Assembly (NCBI RefSeq): GCF_017356015.1
Contig: NZ_JAFIQV010000007.1
Span: 1-64,000, forward strand
Source of the DNA: Azospirillum sp. SYSU D00513
GTDB lineage: Bacteria; Pseudomonadota; Alphaproteobacteria; Azospirillales; Azospirillaceae
DNA length: 64,000 nt
Direction: 5' to 3'
Part shown: positions 32,336 through 41,500 of the stretch, piece after piece
Position numbering within the stretch: position 1 is the stretch's first letter
How the letters are laid out: every line of letters starts with the position of its first letter
Made by a program: the position numbers and the translations under genes
Notes under the pieces: generated by a model
Database searches by the model: none
What the model was told of the DNA's origin: nothing
Seen by the model: only the letters and a program-made list of their open reading frames with translations

Positions 32336-33058
32336 GTGGACGGTAGCGAACAAGGTAGCGACGCGCCGCGGACGGCCCGGCGCAAGGGTGTCGGGCTGAT
32401 GGCGCGGCTGCGCGCCTATTTCCTGGCCGGCGTGCTGGTGACCGCCCCCATCGCCGTGACGGTCTATCTGGCCTGGTGGTTCATCTCGCTGATCGACGGC
32501 ACCATCCGTCCGCTGATTCCCGCGGCCTACAACCCGGAAAACTACCTGCCGATCTCGCTGCCCGGCATCGGGGTGCTGACCGTCATCCTGGCCCTGACGC
32601 TGATCGGCGCCTTCGCCGCCGGCTACGTCGGGCGGCTGGTCTTCAGCCTCGGCGAAGGGCTGGTCGGGCGGATGCCGGTGGTCCGCAGCGTCTACGGTGC
32701 CGTGAAGCAGATCATGGAAACGGTGCTGGCCAAGAAGTCCAACGCCTTCCGCGAGGTGGTGATGATCCAGTACCCGCGGCTCGGCGTCTGGTCGATGGGC
32801 TTCATCACCGGCAACGCCCACCCGGAGATGCAGAAGGTCTCGGCGGAGGAGATGGTCCATGTCTTCATCCCCTGCGCGCCGCCGACCGCCGGCTATCTCG
32901 TCATAGCCCCCCGGCGGGAGGTCGTGACGCTCGACATGACGGTGGAGGACGGGCTGAAGCTCGTGGTGTCCGGCGGCATCGTGGCGCCGCCGGCCACGGC
33001 GACCGTGGTTCAGCCCGACCGCAGCGTCTTCGCGGCGGCGTCCCGCTCGAACAAGTAG
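32336..33058 (+). CDS. DUF502-family membrane protein
   Basis: The protein (240 residues from GTG 32336) has two TM helices (YFLAGVLVTAPIAVTVYLAW and ISLPGIGVLTVILALTLIGA) and a cytoplasmic C-terminal domain with family motifs RMPVVRSVYGAVKQI, VMIQYPRLGVWSMGFITG and FIPCAPPTAGYLV. Function of DUF502 is not established. The start is uncertain: GTG 32336 has AGGGTGG upstream, while ATG 32399 would begin MARLRAY. The last 49 bp overlap the end of recG on the other strand. Confidence 0.8.
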   Translation: MDGSEQGSDAPRTARRKGVGLMARLRAYFLAGVLVTAPIAVTVYLAWWFISLIDGTIRPLIPAAYNPENYLPISLPGIGVLTVILALTLIGAFAAGYVGRLVFSLGEGLVGRMPVVRSVYGAVKQIMETVLAKKSNAFREVVMIQYPRLGVWSMGFITGNAHPEMQKVSAEEMVHVFIPCAPPTAGYLVIAPRREVVTLDMTVEDGLKLVVSGGIVAPPATATVVQPDRSVFAAASRSNK

Positions 33059-35091
33059 AGCAGCGTGCGCAGGGCTTGGCCGCGCGGGGTGGCGAGGTCG
33101 GGGTCGCGGTTGACGATCAGGCTGGCGTCGTCGCGCGCGGCGGCGAGCAGTTCGCCATGCACGGCAAGGTCGGCGAGGCGGAATTCCGGCAGGCCGGACT
33201 GGCGCGTGCCCAGCACCTCGCCCGCCCCGCGCAGCCGCAGGTCCTCCTCCGCGATGACGAAGCCGTCCTCCGTGTCGCGCATGGTCTTCAGCCGCGCCCG
33301 CGCCGTCTCGGTCAGCTGCGGATCGTAGAGCAGCAGGCACGACGACGGCTTGTCCCCGCGCCCGACCCGGCCGCGCAGTTGGTGGAGCTGGGCGAGGCCG
33401 AAGCGCTCGGCCTGCTCGATCACCATCACCGTCGCCTCCGGCACGTTCACGCCGACCTCGATCACCGTGGTGGCGACCAGCACGTCCAGTCTTCCTTCCG
33501 CGAAGGCCGCCATGACGGCGTCCTTGTCGGGGCCGCGCATCTTGCCGTGCACCAGCCCGATGCGCTCGCCGAAGGTCGCCTTCAGGAAGGCATGCCGCTC
33601 CGTCACGGCGGCGAGGTCGATCTGCTCGGACTCCTCGACCAGCGGGCAGACCCAATAGACGCGCTCACCCTCCTGCACCTTGCGGTGGATGCCGGTGACG
33701 ACCTCCTCCAGCCGGTCGAGCGCGATGGTCACGGTGCGGATCGGCTTGCGCCCCGGCGGCTTCTCGGTCAGGCGCGACACGTCCATGTCGCCATAGGCGG
33801 TCAGGGTGAGCGTGCGGGGAATGGGTGTCGCCGTCATCACCAGCACGTCCACAGCCCGGCCCTTGGCGGAGAGCTGAAGCCGCTGGTGCACGCCGAAGCG
33901 GTGCTGCTCGTCGATGACGGCGAGCGCCAGGTCCTTGAAGGTCACGTCCTCCTGGAACAGGGCGTGGGTGCCGACCAGCAGGTGCAGCTCGCCGGACGCC
34001 AGCCGGTCCAGCACCGCCTGCCGCGCACGACCCTTGTCGCGCCCCGTCAGCAACGCGATGTTGACGCCCGCCGCCTTGCAGAGCGGGGCGAGGCTTTCCG
34101 CGTGCTGGCGGGCCAGGATCTCCGTCGGCGCCATCAGCGCCGCCTGGCAGCCCGCCTCCACCGCGTTCAGCATGGCGAGCAGCGCCACCACCGTCTTGCC
34201 GCTGCCGACGTCGCCCTGGAGGAGGCGCAGCATGCGCCGGTCCGCCGCCATGTCGGCGTAGATCTCCTCCAGCGAGGCAGCCTGGGAGCTGGTCAGGGCG
34301 AAGGGCAGCGCGTCCAGCACCTTGCGGCGCAGGCCGCCGTGCCCGACGATGGAGCGGCCGGCCAGCTTGCGCTGGTTCAGCCGCACGAGCGCCAGCGCCA
34401 GCTGGTTCGACAGCAGCTCGTCGAAGGCGAGCCGCGAGCGCCAGGGCGACAGGGCGGACAGCTCCGCCTCATCCTGGGGCGTGTGGGCGCGGCGGATCGA
34501 TTCGTGCCAGGTCGGCCAGTCCTTGCGGGCGAGCCAAGCGGGGTCCTGCCATTCCGCCAGTTCCGGCACGTCGTCCAGCGCCTTGCGCACCGCCTTGCGC
34601 AGGGTCTTGGCCGGCAGCCCGGCGGTCATGGGATAGACGGGCTCCACCGTCTCGATCTCGTCCCGGTCCTCCACCGCGACGACCGCGTCGGGGTGCGGCA
34701 TGCGCAGTGTGTCGTGGAACCACTCGACCTTGCCGGACACCACCATGGTCTTGCCGACCGGCATCTGCTTGGCGAGGTAGTCGCCCTTCACATGGAAATA
34801 GACCAGTTCCAGCACGCCGGTCGCGTCGGTGCAGCGCACCTTATAGGGGTGGCGCGGGTTGACCGGCGGGGCGTGCGAGTCGATGCGGACCGTCAGCGTC
34901 GCGACGCGCCCGTCCGGCGCCTCCGCGATCTTCGGCGAGAAACGCCGGTCGATGACGCCGGACGGCAGATGCCAAAGCAGGTCCACCACGCAGGGACCCG
35001 CGAGCTTCTCGGCCAACTTGCCGAGCCGGGGCCCGAGGCCCGGAAGCGCGGTCACCGGCTTGTACAGGGGGAAGAGGATGGCTGGGCGCAA
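33010..35091 (-). CDS. recG: ATP-dependent DNA helicase RecG
   Basis: The 693-residue protein has the RecG layout. An N-terminal wedge/OB domain (VATLTVRIDSHAPP) is followed by a superfamily 2 helicase with GDVGSGKTVVALLA (Walker A), DEQHRFGVHQRLQL, TATPIPRTL and QLRGRVGRG. It reverses stalled replication forks and branch-migrates junctions. I start at TTG 35091 (LRPAILFPLYKPVTALPG), which gives the family's normal length; the open frame upstream is not RecG-like. Confidence 0.94.
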   Translation of the reverse strand: MRPAILFPLYKPVTALPGLGPRLGKLAEKLAGPCVVDLLWHLPSGVIDRRFSPKIAEAPDGRVATLTVRIDSHAPPVNPRHPYKVRCTDATGVLELVYFHVKGDYLAKQMPVGKTMVVSGKVEWFHDTLRMPHPDAVVAVEDRDEIETVEPVYPMTAGLPAKTLRKAVRKALDDVPELAEWQDPAWLARKDWPTWHESIRRAHTPQDEAELSALSPWRSRLAFDELLSNQLALALVRLNQRKLAGRSIVGHGGLRRKVLDALPFALTSSQAASLEEIYADMAADRRMLRLLQGDVGSGKTVVALLAMLNAVEAGCQAALMAPTEILARQHAESLAPLCKAAGVNIALLTGRDKGRARQAVLDRLASGELHLLVGTHALFQEDVTFKDLALAVIDEQHRFGVHQRLQLSAKGRAVDVLVMTATPIPRTLTLTAYGDMDVSRLTEKPPGRKPIRTVTIALDRLEEVVTGIHRKVQEGERVYWVCPLVEESEQIDLAAVTERHAFLKATFGERIGLVHGKMRGPDKDAVMAAFAEGRLDVLVATTVIEVGVNVPEATVMVIEQAERFGLAQLHQLRGRVGRGDKPSSCLLLYDPQLTETARARLKTMRDTEDGFVIAEEDLRLRGAGEVLGTRQSGLPEFRLADLAVHGELLAAARDDASLIVNRDPDLATPRGQALRTLLYLFERDAAAKTLRSG

Positions 35092-35203
35092 CGGGGCGTC
35101 TCGGTTACGGCGGAGTGAAATCCTATAAGCCGATTCAAAGCCGTTCGACAGCCCTTCCGTCAAGAGCGCAACCACGGCCGTGACGGAAGCAATGACAAGG
35201 ACA

Positions 35204-35275
35204 TGAGGGGATGCAGGAGGACCGGCTGGAAAAGGCGGGGGGAAACCAGCCGGTCCGTCGCCCTGCATCCCTTCA
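35204..35275 (+). repeat. Long two-stem inverted repeat
   Basis: The outer arm TGAGGGGATGCAGG (35204-35217) pairs with CCTGCATCCCTTCA (35262-35275) through 14 positions, one of them G-U in plus-strand RNA. An inner 11-bp arm GGACCGGCTGG (35219-35229) pairs exactly with CCAGCCGGTCC (35246-35256), leaving a 16-nt loop. A 1-nt by 5-nt internal loop separates the stems. The G-U pair favours folding of the plus-strand transcript. Confidence 0.6.
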
Positions 35276-35318
35276 CGATGGCGGCACGGCCGGGGGGGAA
35301 GGGCCGCACCGCGAAGGT

Positions 35319-35345
35319 GCCGGCGGCGGGGGGAGGGCCGCCGGC
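35319..35345. repeat. 9-bp GC hairpin
   Basis: GCCGGCGGC (35319-35327) and GCCGCCGGC (35337-35345) are exact complements around a 9-nt loop. A partly complementary AAGG/CCTT extends it with one bulged T. No T-run follows. Confidence 0.45.
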
Positions 35346-35636
35346 CTTGCAACAGCGTCCATCAGCGAAATCGGCGCCGTCACGAGAAGGACGGTAGCGC
35401 CACCCGCCTGTCCGTTTCGTGTCGGGATGATGAAATTCCGTTCATGAAGTCATGGGCGGGAGGGGATTGCACACGCTGGCCCGCCAAGGCGTCGCGTCCA
35501 GCGACAAATGCGCGCGCATTCATGGCGCAAACGCAATCCTCCCTTACTGGCCGGGCATTGCGGCTTCCGTTGATTCCGCGCACGCGAAGGAGCAAATATT
35601 CGTCCAAGAGATCAGGAAGACCAGAAAGACAAGACC

Positions 35637-35867
35637 ATGTCCTACTCCTCCATGGACCAAACGTTCGTCACGCTGAAGGCCAGCAACCAGAACAAACCGT
35701 CACTGATTGCTCGCCTCCTCAACTATCTGCGCGAGCGGATCGAGCTGAGCCACGCGAAGGACGAACTCTACGGCATGACCGACCGCGAACTGGCGGACAT
35801 CGGCATCAGCCGCGGCGACATCCCCAGGCTGGCGAACCGGAATCTCCGGTCCAGCGACGCGGCCTGA
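35637..35867 (+). CDS. DUF1127 domain-containing protein
   Basis: The 76-residue protein ends in the DUF1127 unit: ELYGMTDRELADIGISRGDI at about 42-61, after a basic amphipathic helix (LIARLLNYLRERIELSHAKD). DUF1127/YjiS-like proteins are small Arg-rich proteins; some influence RNA metabolism and phosphate or stress responses in alphaproteobacteria. The ATG at 35637 is preceded by AGGAAG. Confidence 0.88.
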   Translation: MSYSSMDQTFVTLKASNQNKPSLIARLLNYLRERIELSHAKDELYGMTDRELADIGISRGDIPRLANRNLRSSDAA

Positions 35868-35907
35868 CACGCCGCCGGCACCCCCGCCCGCCTTGATTGA
35901 GCGGGCA

Positions 35908-35935
35908 TTGTGCAGGCGCGCGGCGGGTGTATAAG
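35908..35935 (+). promoter_or_regulatory. Candidate fumarase promoter
   Basis: TTGTGC (35908-35913) and TATAAG (35930-35935) are 16 bp apart, 135 bp before the fumarase start. The match to TTGACA/TATAAT is partial, so this is tentative. Confidence 0.35.
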
Positions 35936-36070
35936 GTTGGCCGGAAACGCCGCCCTTTTCCCGACCCGCGCGCCGCCTTCGAAAGGAATCGCGGCGCCGG
36001 CGGGAAGCCTCGGGCGGCCAGAACGAACGCGATACGCGACACGACTGGACGCGACACGAAGGAAGCCCCG

Positions 36071-37705
36071 ATGCCCGACGATCTTAGCCTCGCCAGCGGC
36101 TACAACAGCCTGTTCCCCCTGGCGAAGGACACGACGCCCTACCGCAAGCTGTCCTCCGACCATGTGTCGGTCGTGGAGTTCGACGGCGAGGAGGTCCTGA
36201 AGGTCGATCCGGAGGCGCTGCGCCTCCTGGCCGAGGCGGCCTTCATGGACATCAACCACCTGCTGCGCCCGGGCCACCTCGCCCAGCTGCGCAAGATCCT
36301 CGACGATCCGGAAGCGACGCCGAACGACCGCTTCGTGGCGCTCGACCTGCTGAAGAACGCCAACATCGCCGCCGCCGGCACGCTGCCGATGTGCCAGGAC
36401 ACCGGCACCGCCATCATCATGGGCAAGAAAGGCCGGCGCGTCTGGACCAAGGGCGCCGACGAGGCCGCCCTGTCCGAGGGCGCCCGCGACGCCTACCTGA
36501 AGCGCAACCTGCGCTACAGCCAGCTCGCGCCGATCTCCATGTACGAGGAGAAGAACACCCGGAACAACCTCCCCGCCCAGATCGACATCTTCGAGGAGGG
36601 CGAGGACGCCTACAAGTTCCTGTTCATGGCGAAGGGCGGCGGGTCGGCCAACAAGACCTTCCTGCACCAGGCGACTCCGTCGGTGCTGGCGCCGGACCGG
36701 CTGCTGAAGTTCCTGGAAGACAAGATCCGCTATCTCGGCACCGCCGCCTGCCCGCCCTACCATCTGGCGGTGGTCATCGGCGGCCTCAGCGCCGAGCAGA
36801 ACCTGAAGACGGTCAAGCTGGCCTCTGCCCGCTACCTGGACGGGCTGCCGACGCAGGGCTCCGAGGGCGCCCACGCCTTCCGCGACCTGGAGATGGAAGC
36901 GGAAATCCACAAGCTGACCCAGTACATGGGCATCGGCGCGCAGTTCGGCGGCAAGTATTTCTGCCATGACGTCCGCGTCATCCGCCTGCCCCGCCATGGT
37001 GCCTCCATGCCGATCGGCATCGGCGTGTCCTGCTCGGCCGACCGCCAGGCGGTGGGCAAGATCACCCGCGAGGGCATCTTCCTGGAGCAGCTGGAGACCG
37101 AGCCCGCCAAGTACCTGCCGGAGATCACGGGCGAGAACCTGTCCGACGAGGTGGTGAACATCGACCTGAACCGGCCGATGAACGAGATCCTCGCCACCCT
37201 GAGCCAGTACCCGATCCGCACCCGCCTGTCGCTCAGCGGCCCGCTGATCGTGGCGCGTGACCTCGCCCACGCCAAGCTGCGCGCGCGGCTCGACGCCGGT
37301 GAGGGGCTGCCCGAATACTTCAAGAACCACCCGATCTACTATGCCGGCCCGGCCAAGACGCCGGAAGGCTACGCCTCGGGCTCCTTCGGCCCGACGACCG
37401 CCGGGCGCATGGACAGCTTCGTGGACCAGTTCCAGGCCGCCGGCGGCTCCATGGTCATGCTCGCCAAGGGCAACCGCTCCCGCGAGGTGACCGAGGCCTG
37501 CAAGAAGCACGGCGGCTTCTATCTCGGCTCCATCGGCGGTGCGGCCGCCAACCTCGCCGAGAACTGCATCAAGAAGGTGGAATGCATCGAGTATCCGGAA
37601 CTCGGCATGGAAGCCATCTGGCGCATCGAGGTCGAGAACTTCCCGGCCTTCATCGTCGTGGACGACAAGGGCAACGACTTCTTCCAGGAACTGAAGCTGG
37701 GCTGA
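36071..37705 (+). CDS. Fumarate hydratase, class I (iron-sulfur)
   Basis: This 544-residue enzyme has the class I fumarase architecture, interconverting fumarate and malate in the TCA cycle. Cluster-ligand candidates are [10 protein letters not shown] near residue 110, [16 protein letters not shown] near 225 and GVSCSADR near 320; the C-terminal beta domain holds [18 protein letters not shown]. Length is normal. I start at ATG 36071 ([10 protein letters not shown]); the open frame upstream is not conserved-looking. A REP-like mosaic follows the gene. Confidence 0.94.
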   Translation: MPDDLSLASGYNSLFPLAKDTTPYRKLSSDHVSVVEFDGEEVLKVDPEALRLLAEAAFMDINHLLRPGHLAQLRKILDDPEATPNDRFVALDLLKNANIAAAGTLPMCQDTGTAIIMGKKGRRVWTKGADEAALSEGARDAYLKRNLRYSQLAPISMYEEKNTRNNLPAQIDIFEEGEDAYKFLFMAKGGGSANKTFLHQATPSVLAPDRLLKFLEDKIRYLGTAACPPYHLAVVIGGLSAEQNLKTVKLASARYLDGLPTQGSEGAHAFRDLEMEAEIHKLTQYMGIGAQFGGKYFCHDVRVIRLPRHGASMPIGIGVSCSADRQAVGKITREGIFLEQLETEPAKYLPEITGENLSDEVVNIDLNRPMNEILATLSQYPIRTRLSLSGPLIVARDLAHAKLRARLDAGEGLPEYFKNHPIYYAGPAKTPEGYASGSFGPTTAGRMDSFVDQFQAAGGSMVMLAKGNRSREVTEACKKHGGFYLGSIGGAAANLAENCIKKVECIEYPELGMEAIWRIEVENFPAFIVVDDKGNDFFQELKLG

Positions 37706-37733
37706 TGTCTTTTCGAGGAAGCATTTGTTTTTC

Positions 37734-37887
37734 CCCTCTCCCGTCCCGGGAGAGGGTTAGGGTGCGGGTGCAAACTCAGGCAAATGGCCTTGAAGGCCAT
37801 TTGCGGCGTCCCAAGGGACGCCGGCCCTCACCTTCCCAAGCCTGACGGCTTGGGCCCCTTCCTCTCCCCGGCGGGGAGAGGGTTTTT
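37734..37887. repeat. REP-like mosaic of five hairpins, the last terminator-like
   Basis: Five short perfect inverted repeats follow each other between fumarase and the RluA-type gene: 37734-37756 (10-bp stem CCCTCTCCCG), 37781-37803 (10-bp CAAATGGCCT), 37805-37822 (8-bp GGCGTCCC), 37835-37854 (8-bp CCCAAGCC) and 37861-37881 (9-bp CCTCTCCCC) followed by TTTTT at 37883-37887. The minus-strand translation HPHPNPLPGRERG is the familiar spurious peptide of such dispersed repeats. The last hairpin can terminate the fumarase transcript. Confidence 0.75.
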
Positions 37888-37910
37888 AGCGCCTTACCAG
37901 AAGCACCTCC

Positions 37911-38588
37911 ATGACCCCCGAACAGATCCAGGCCCGCATCCTCTACCGTGACGGGCTGATGCTCATCATCGACAAACCGGCGGGGCTGCCGGTCCATGCG
38001 GGGCCGGGGGGCGGGCCGAATCTTGAGCGGCATTTCGACGCCCTGCGCTACGGCTTCCCGAAGCCGCCGGGGCTGGCGCACCGGCTGGACCGGGACACGT
38101 CGGGCTGCCTGATCCTGGGGCGGCACGCCAAGGCGCTGCGCAAGCTGGGCAAGCTGTTCCAGGAGGGGCGCGTGGACAAGACCTACTGGGCCGTGGTCGC
38201 CGGCTCCCCTCCGGAAGAAGAGGGGCGGATCGAGCTGCCCCTGCTGAAGGTCTCCAATAAGAGCGGCGGCTGGCGCATCGTCACCGATCCCACCGGGCAG
38301 ACGGCGCTAACCACTTACCGCGTGCGCGGACGCGGCAACGGCATGACCTGGCTGGAGCTGAATCCGCACACCGGGCGCACGCACCAGATCCGCGTCCATT
38401 GCGCGTCGCTGGGCTGCCCGCTGCTGGGCGATCCGCAATATGGTGGCCCGGCGGGAAAGCCGCTTCATCTGCATTCCCGCGCCATCTCGCTGCCGCTCTA
38501 CCCGGCGCGCGAGGCGGTGGGCGCCACCGCCCCGGTGCCGGATCACATGCTGGCGGCACTCTCCGCCTGCGGTTTCGACGGCGTCTGA
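37911..38588 (+). CDS. RluA-family RNA pseudouridine synthase
   Basis: The 225-residue enzyme has the RluA core: ILYRDGLMLIIDKPAGLPVH, the catalytic HRLDRDTSG (Asp60), KTYWAVV and the GRTHQIRVH motif. It lacks an S4 domain. It isomerises uridine to pseudouridine in tRNA or rRNA; the exact target cannot be told from sequence. Its last 46 bp overlap the end of the convergent Mfd-paralogue gene. Confidence 0.92.
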   Translation: MTPEQIQARILYRDGLMLIIDKPAGLPVHAGPGGGPNLERHFDALRYGFPKPPGLAHRLDRDTSGCLILGRHAKALRKLGKLFQEGRVDKTYWAVVAGSPPEEEGRIELPLLKVSNKSGGWRIVTDPTGQTALTTYRVRGRGNGMTWLELNPHTGRTHQIRVHCASLGCPLLGDPQYGGPAGKPLHLHSRAISLPLYPAREAVGATAPVPDHMLAALSACGFDGV

Positions 38589-41500
38589 CCCGCTCCCGCT
38601 GGCTCCTTCTTCAGCCTGACCAGATCGCGCAGCAGGCGCCGGATCGCGCTGCGGAAGGCTTCCGGCGGGCGGTCGCCAGCCACGAGCACGAGCCGCCCGT
38701 CGGGACGGAGCTTCACGTCCGGCCTCTTCGCCGCCAGCCTTTCGAGCAGCGCCCCGTCCGGACCGCCATCCTCCAGGAAGGCGAAGAGCGCGCCGTTCGG
38801 ACCGATGTCCAGCGTGGCCAGCCCCGCCTCCCGCGACAGGCATTTCAGCGTGCCGAGGTCGAGGAACCCCTCCATCTCCGGAGGCAGCGGCCCAAAACGG
38901 TCGCCGAGGGCGGCGGCGAAGTTCGCCCGCTCCTCCGCGTCGTTCAGCGTGGCGAGGTGGCGGTAGACGGCCAGCCGCAGATTGGCGTCGCGGATGAAAC
39001 TCTCCGGGATCATCACCGCCTGCCCCAGGTTCACGCGCGTGTGAACCATGGCGGGCATCGGCCGTCCGGCCCGCGCCGCCTCCACCGCCTGCCGCAGCAG
39101 CTCCTGGAACAGCTCCGCCCCGACCTCCCGCATATGGCCGGACTGCTCTTCCCCCAGCAGGTCGCCCGCCCCGCGCAGGCCGAGGTCGCGCGCCGACAGC
39201 TCGAAGCCCGCCCCCGGCTGGTCGAGCCGGGTCAGCACCTCCAGCCGCTGGCGCGACGCCTCCGACAGTTCCTGGTCGGGCTCGACCGTCAGCCAGCAGC
39301 GCCCCTGCACCGCCGCGCGCCCCACCCGCCCGCGAAGCTGGTGGAGCTGCGCCAGCCCGAAACGGTCGGTGCGATGGACCACCAGCGTGTTGGCGTTGGG
39401 GATGTTCAGCCCGGTCTCGATGATGTTGGTGGCGAGCAGCAGGTCGCCCGCCCCTTCGGAGAAGGCGGACATGGCGTCCTCCATCGCCTCCGCCTTCATC
39501 TTGCCGTGCGCCTCAATGATCCGGAAATCGGGCACCAGCGCCTCCAGCCGGGCGCGGACCTCTGCCAGATCCTCCACGCGCGGGCAGACATAGAAGCATT
39601 GCCCACCGCGCGCCCGCTCCGCCCGCAGGGCCTCGGCCACGCGGATCGGGTCGAACTCCAGGAATTCGGTGCGCACCGGGCGGCGGCGGAGCGGCGGCGT
39701 CGCGATGATCGACAGGTCGCGCAGGCCCGCCGTGGCGAGCTGGAGGGTGCGGGGGATCGGGGTCGCGGTCATCGTCAGCACATGGGTGTCGGCGGAGATC
39801 GCACGCAGCCGTTCCTTCTGCTTCACGCCGAGCCGCTGTTCCTCGTCCACGATCAGCAGGCCGAGATCATCGAACTCGACACTGGCGCTGAGCAGGGCGT
39901 GGGTACCGACGACGATGCGGATTTCCCCGCTCTTCAGCCCCGCCTTGACCGCCCGCGCGTCCGCCGGAGAGACGGAACGGGACAGTTCCTCCACCCGCAC
40001 GGGGAAGCCCGCGAAGCGCTCCCGGAAATCGGCGGCGTGCTGGCGGCTCAAGGGGGTGGTCGGGGCGACGACCGCGACCTGCCGGCCGGCCATGGCGACC
40101 GCGAAGGCCGCGCGCAACGCGATCTCCGTCTTGCCAAAACCGACGTCGGCGCAAATCAGCCGGTCCATCGGCTGGCCGGAGGCGATGTCGTCCAGCACCG
40201 CGTCGATGGCGGCCTGCTGGTCGGGCGTCTCCTCGTGCGGGAAGCGGCTGACGAAGCTCCGGAAGGCGCGCCGCTCAGGCCGGATCGGCTCGACGCGGGC
40301 CAGCGCGCGCTCGGCTTGCGTGCGCACCAGCGTTTCCGCCGCGACGCGCAAGGAATCGGCCACCCGGTCGCGGCGCTGCGTCCAGACGGCGCTTCCCAGC
40401 CGGTCAAGCGGCACGGCCCCGTCGGTGGCACCGAAGGGCCAGAGCATGTCCAGGTTCTCGACCGGAACGAAGCTCTTGGCGTCGTCGCGGTAGACGATGC
40501 GCAGGCAGTCGTGCGGCACCCCGGTCGCGTCGATCCTCTCCAACCCTTCCGACAGGCCGATGCCGTGTTCGAGATGGACGACGGTGCTGCCGGGCGCCAG
40601 CTCCGCGGCCTCGGCGGCAAGGTCGTCCACAAGCCGCCGGGACCGCCGCCGGCGCTGGCGCGACGACTGTTCGCCCAGCAGTTCCGGAGGCGTCACGACG
40701 GCGAAGCCAGAACCGTCAGGGCCAGTGAAGCCGGCGTCGATGTCGAGGACGATCACGGCGATTCCGATGCCCGGCGCGGCGCCGTCGACCGCGACGCTGT
40801 CGGCCATATCGGCAGCCACGCCCTCCTGGCGCAGGTGGCGCACCATGCCCCGGCGCTGCGCCGGCTCGTCCACCGCCACGAACAGGCGGCGTCCCTGCCC
40901 GCGCGCCGAGGCGATGCGCTCCTCCTCATCCTCTCCGGCAAGGTTCAGGCGCCGGCCGCCGGCGTCGAGCGCGCCCTCGCCGGTGCCCTCTCCGGGGCGC
41001 AACGTGATGACGGCGCGCCCCTCAAGACCTTCCTCCCAGTCATCGACGTCCAGGAACACGTCCTCGACCGGCGCCGGGCGGTGGACGGGAAGCCCGGCCT
41101 TTGACGAGACAGCCACCTGCCGACGCCGCGCCTCGAAGGCGAGTCGCGCCTGCTCCAGACGGGAGTCGCGCGTGGTGACGGCCTCCTCGTCCATCGTCAC
41201 CAGCGCGTCCGGCATGCGGTCGAACAGCGTGTCGGTCTCGCCCGCGAAGAAGGGCAGCCAATGCTCGATCCCGGCGAGGCGGCGCCCGGCCGCGACGGCC
41301 TGGTAGATCGGATCCCGCTCGGCCTCGGCATCGCCGCCGAGATAGGCGTTCCTGAAGCGCCCCATGGTGGCTTCGGTCAGCACCACCTCCGACAGGGGCA
41401 GCAGCGCCGCCCGCGGCAGCTCCCTCCCGTCCAGTCCGATGCGGGACAGGTTGCCGCCCGGAAAATCCAGCGTGAGGGTCCCGTCGAGGCCGGGCGCCAC

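Larger units (their letters stand above)
35092..35636. other. 545-bp intergenic region with structured inverted repeats
   Basis: No convincing gene lies between recG and the DUF1127 gene. Two large inverted repeats occupy 35204-35346 and are listed separately. Short open frames on the plus strand here lack a good ribosome binding site and have atypical, Gly/Arg-rich translations. The DUF1127 promoter should be in the right part (35450-35630). Confidence 0.6.

Noticed and set aside
35211..35447. Small plus-strand ORF in the recG-DUF1127 gap
   Set aside because: It begins inside the long inverted repeat, lacks a ribosome binding site and encodes a Gly/Arg-rich peptide.
38399..41104. 901-codon plus-strand frame opposite the Mfd paralogue
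   Set aside because: Antisense shadow with biased composition and no recognisable motif.
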